Position numbers and translations under genes: made by a program. From JAAYXU01 sp050942555 (lineage in GTDB: Bacteria; Bacillota; Clostridia; Christensenellales; UMGS416), in contig JBMNNN010000107.1 in NCBI GenBank assembly GCA_050942555.1, positions 1 through 7,066 of the forward strand: DNA of 7,066 nt. The letters run 5' to 3'. A model generated the notes under the pieces. The model had not been told where the DNA came from and ran no database searches. It worked only from the letters and a program-made list of their open reading frames with translations. The number at the start of each line of letters is the position of its first letter. Within the stretch, counting starts at the first letter, position 1. Below are positions 5,774 through 7,066 of the stretch, one piece after another.

Positions 5774-7066
5774 TTACTGCACGATCTCCCCATACAGCGT
5801 ATGCGCTTTCGCTTCGATGATCCGCACCGGAACGATCCGGCCGATGAGCTCTTTGCCCCCCCGGAAATTGACCGTCCAGCTCCCGTTGGTGCGTCCCGAT
5901 ACCTCGCCGGGATCCCGGGCGCTGACCGACTCCACCAGCACCTCCTCGCGCTTTCCCACATGGTCGGCGCCCCGCTGCGCGGTGATGGCCTCCTGCTCGG
6001 CGATGAGCGCGTGCAGCCGTTGGGTCTTCAGCTCTTCTGGTACGGTATCCGCCATTTTTTCGGCGGCGGTCCCACGGCGGACCGAATAGCGGAACAGGAA
6101 CGCAGAATCATAGCGCACCTGCCGCAGCAGCGACAGCGTATCCTCGTAGTCGGCTTCGGTCTCTCCGGGGAAACCTACGATGATATCGGTGGTCAGATCG
6201 ATTTGGGGCATTTTCTGCCGGAGCCGCGCGACAAGCTCCAGATAGTGCTCGTGGGTGTATCCCCTGTTCATCGCGGCGAGCACCGCGTTGCTTCCCGATT
6301 GTACCGGCAGGTGCAGATGCGCGCACACATGTTCGTACCCGGCCATCGCGTCCATGAGTTCCTCCGAGAGATCCTTGGGATGGGACGTCATGAAGCGAAT
6401 GCGCTGGATGCCGGGGATCCGGTCGACCTGCCTGAGCAGGCCGGCAAAATTGATGTTGTCGGAAAGGCCCCTACCGTATGAATTCACGTTTTGCCCCAGC
6501 AGCGTAACCTCGACGCAGCCGCGGTCTGCGAGGGAGGCTATTTCGTCCAGTATCGCGCCGGGCGCCCGGCTCCGCTCCCTTCCCCGCACCAGCGGCACCA
6601 CGCAATAGGAGCAGAAATTATCGCAGCCGAACATGATATTGACGAACGCGCCGGGCCCGCGTCTGCCGGGAGCGGGCAGGCCCTCGACGACCGGCCCGGT
6701 CGGGCTCTTTATCCGCTCCTGCCGTGCCCCGCTTTCGAGGGCCCCAAGCATGATTTCGGGGAGCTCGTGCAGCATATTGGTTCCCATATAGAAATCGACG
6801 CCCGGAAAGCGCCTGCGCATTTCGCCGGCCATGTGCTTCTGCTGCATCATGCAGCCGCACACGCCGATGAGCATGCGTTTGCCCTCGCGCTTCATCTTGC
6901 AGTAGTAGCCCACAGTGCCGTACACCTTGACTTCGGCGTGCTCCCGGACGCAGCATGTATTGACGAGCACAACATCAGCCTCGCGGGCAGACCTGCGCTT
7001 TGCAAGGCCCATACTCTCCAGCATTCCGGCCAGACTCTCGGAATCGCGCACATTCATCTGGCATCC
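5774..7066 (-). CDS. miaB: MiaB, tRNA-2-methylthio-N6-dimethylallyladenosine synthase (5' end outside window)
   Basis: Radical-SAM methylthiotransferase that adds a methylthio group at C2 of i6A37 in tRNAs, giving ms2i6A in the cytoplasm; it acts after MiaA. The frame stays open to the right edge and begins there with Gly-Cys-Gln-Met-Asn, the start of the UPF0004 domain, so the ATG at 7057 is internal and the true start lies a short way outside. Numbering from that Met: UPF0004 cluster cysteines are the edge Cys, C35 (NTCCVRE) and C69 (GCMMQQ); the radical-SAM cluster CxxxCxxC is C145, C149, C152; RGRERSR is at 158-164; LGQNVNSYG, typical of MiaB rather than RimO or MtaB, is at about 187-195; a TRAM RNA-binding domain fills roughly 366-425. 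The C-terminus is complete, ending GEIVQ. It is the first visible gene of the operon and ends 36 bp before mutS. No defects seen. Confidence 0.96.
   Translation of the reverse strand, partial: GCQMNVRDSESLAGMLESMGLAKRRSAREADVVLVNTCCVREHAEVKVYGTVGYYCKMKREGKRMLIGVCGCMMQQKHMAGEMRRRFPGVDFYMGTNMLHELPEIMLGALESGARQERIKSPTGPVVEGLPAPGRRGPGAFVNIMFGCDNFCSYCVVPLVRGRERSRAPGAILDEIASLADRGCVEVTLLGQNVNSYGRGLSDNINFAGLLRQVDRIPGIQRIRFMTSHPKDLSEELMDAMAGYEHVCAHLHLPVQSGSNAVLAAMNRGYTHEHYLELVARLRQKMPQIDLTTDIIVGFPGETEADYEDTLSLLRQVRYDSAFLFRYSVRRGTAAEKMADTVPEELKTQRLHALIAEQEAITAQRGADHVGKREEVLVESVSARDPGEVSGRTNGSWTVNFRGGKELIGRIVPVRIIEAKAHTLYGEIVQ
6557..6570. repeat. 14-bp perfect palindrome within miaB
   Basis: GCCGGGCGCCCGGC is identical to its reverse complement. 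It lies in miaB codons for SRAPG, just after the radical-SAM cluster. One palindrome of this size is not surprising in 7 kb of GC-rich DNA, so no function is claimed. Confidence 0.4.

Larger units (their letters stand above)
194..7066 (-). other. Predicted operon miaB-mutS-mutL-miaA
   Basis: Four genes on one strand are separated by 36 bp, a 4-bp overlap and 7 bp, with no terminator or promoter visible between them. The promoter must lie beyond the right edge, upstream of miaB. Whether the transcript continues left past 194 is open, because no strong terminator follows miaA. Confidence 0.8.

Noticed and set aside
5801..6481. Plus-strand open frame opposite miaB
   Set aside because: Same-register shadow of a clear radical-SAM gene.
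7055..7057. ATG at 7057 as the miaB start
   Set aside because: The frame continues to the edge and the preceding Gly-Cys-Gln completes the conserved GCQMN motif, whose Cys is an iron-sulfur ligand, so this Met is internal.

Overview
The window is the core of a housekeeping operon read entirely on the minus strand, from right to left: miaB (5' end beyond the right edge), mutS, mutL, miaA. The first 193 bases are a short non-coding tail. The gene order, the 'GCMMQQ' style MiaB, the MutS N-terminus, and a MutL carrying its own endonuclease motif all point to a Bacillota (Clostridia-like) bacterium rather than a MutH-using gammaproteobacterium. The genes are visibly G+C-rich, especially at third codon positions, so a high-GC clostridial lineage is the best guess. 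Genus cannot be told from this sequence.

Layout: miaB (5774-7066, partial) ends 36 bp before mutS (3086-5737), which has a strong Shine-Dalgarno. mutS and mutL (1131-3089) overlap by 4 bp (ATGA). miaA follows mutL with a 7-bp gap if its ATG at 1123 is used, or overlaps it by 29 bp if an upstream TTG is used. miaA ends with tandem stops (TGA TAG). Positions 1-193 are more A/T-rich and hold no gene I can support. They do contain a possible leftward promoter with an overlapping palindrome and a Shine-Dalgarno-like sequence at the very edge, as if the next gene starts just outside the window.

Functionally the operon interleaves two pathways. MutS and MutL perform DNA mismatch repair: MutS recognises the mismatch and MutL, licensed by MutS and probably the beta clamp, nicks the new strand. 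MiaA and MiaB act in sequence on A37 of tRNAs that read UNN codons, giving i6A and then ms2i6A. This linkage is known in bacteria. All four proteins retain their key motifs and look intact within the window.

I found no mobile element, CRISPR array, RNA gene or evident new system. The points worth a second look are small: the left-edge promoter/operator candidate, a cysteine cluster in MutS, a GC-rich hairpin in the mutL linker, the miaA start, and very long antisense open frames that are explained by avoidance of TTA, CTA and TCA codons.
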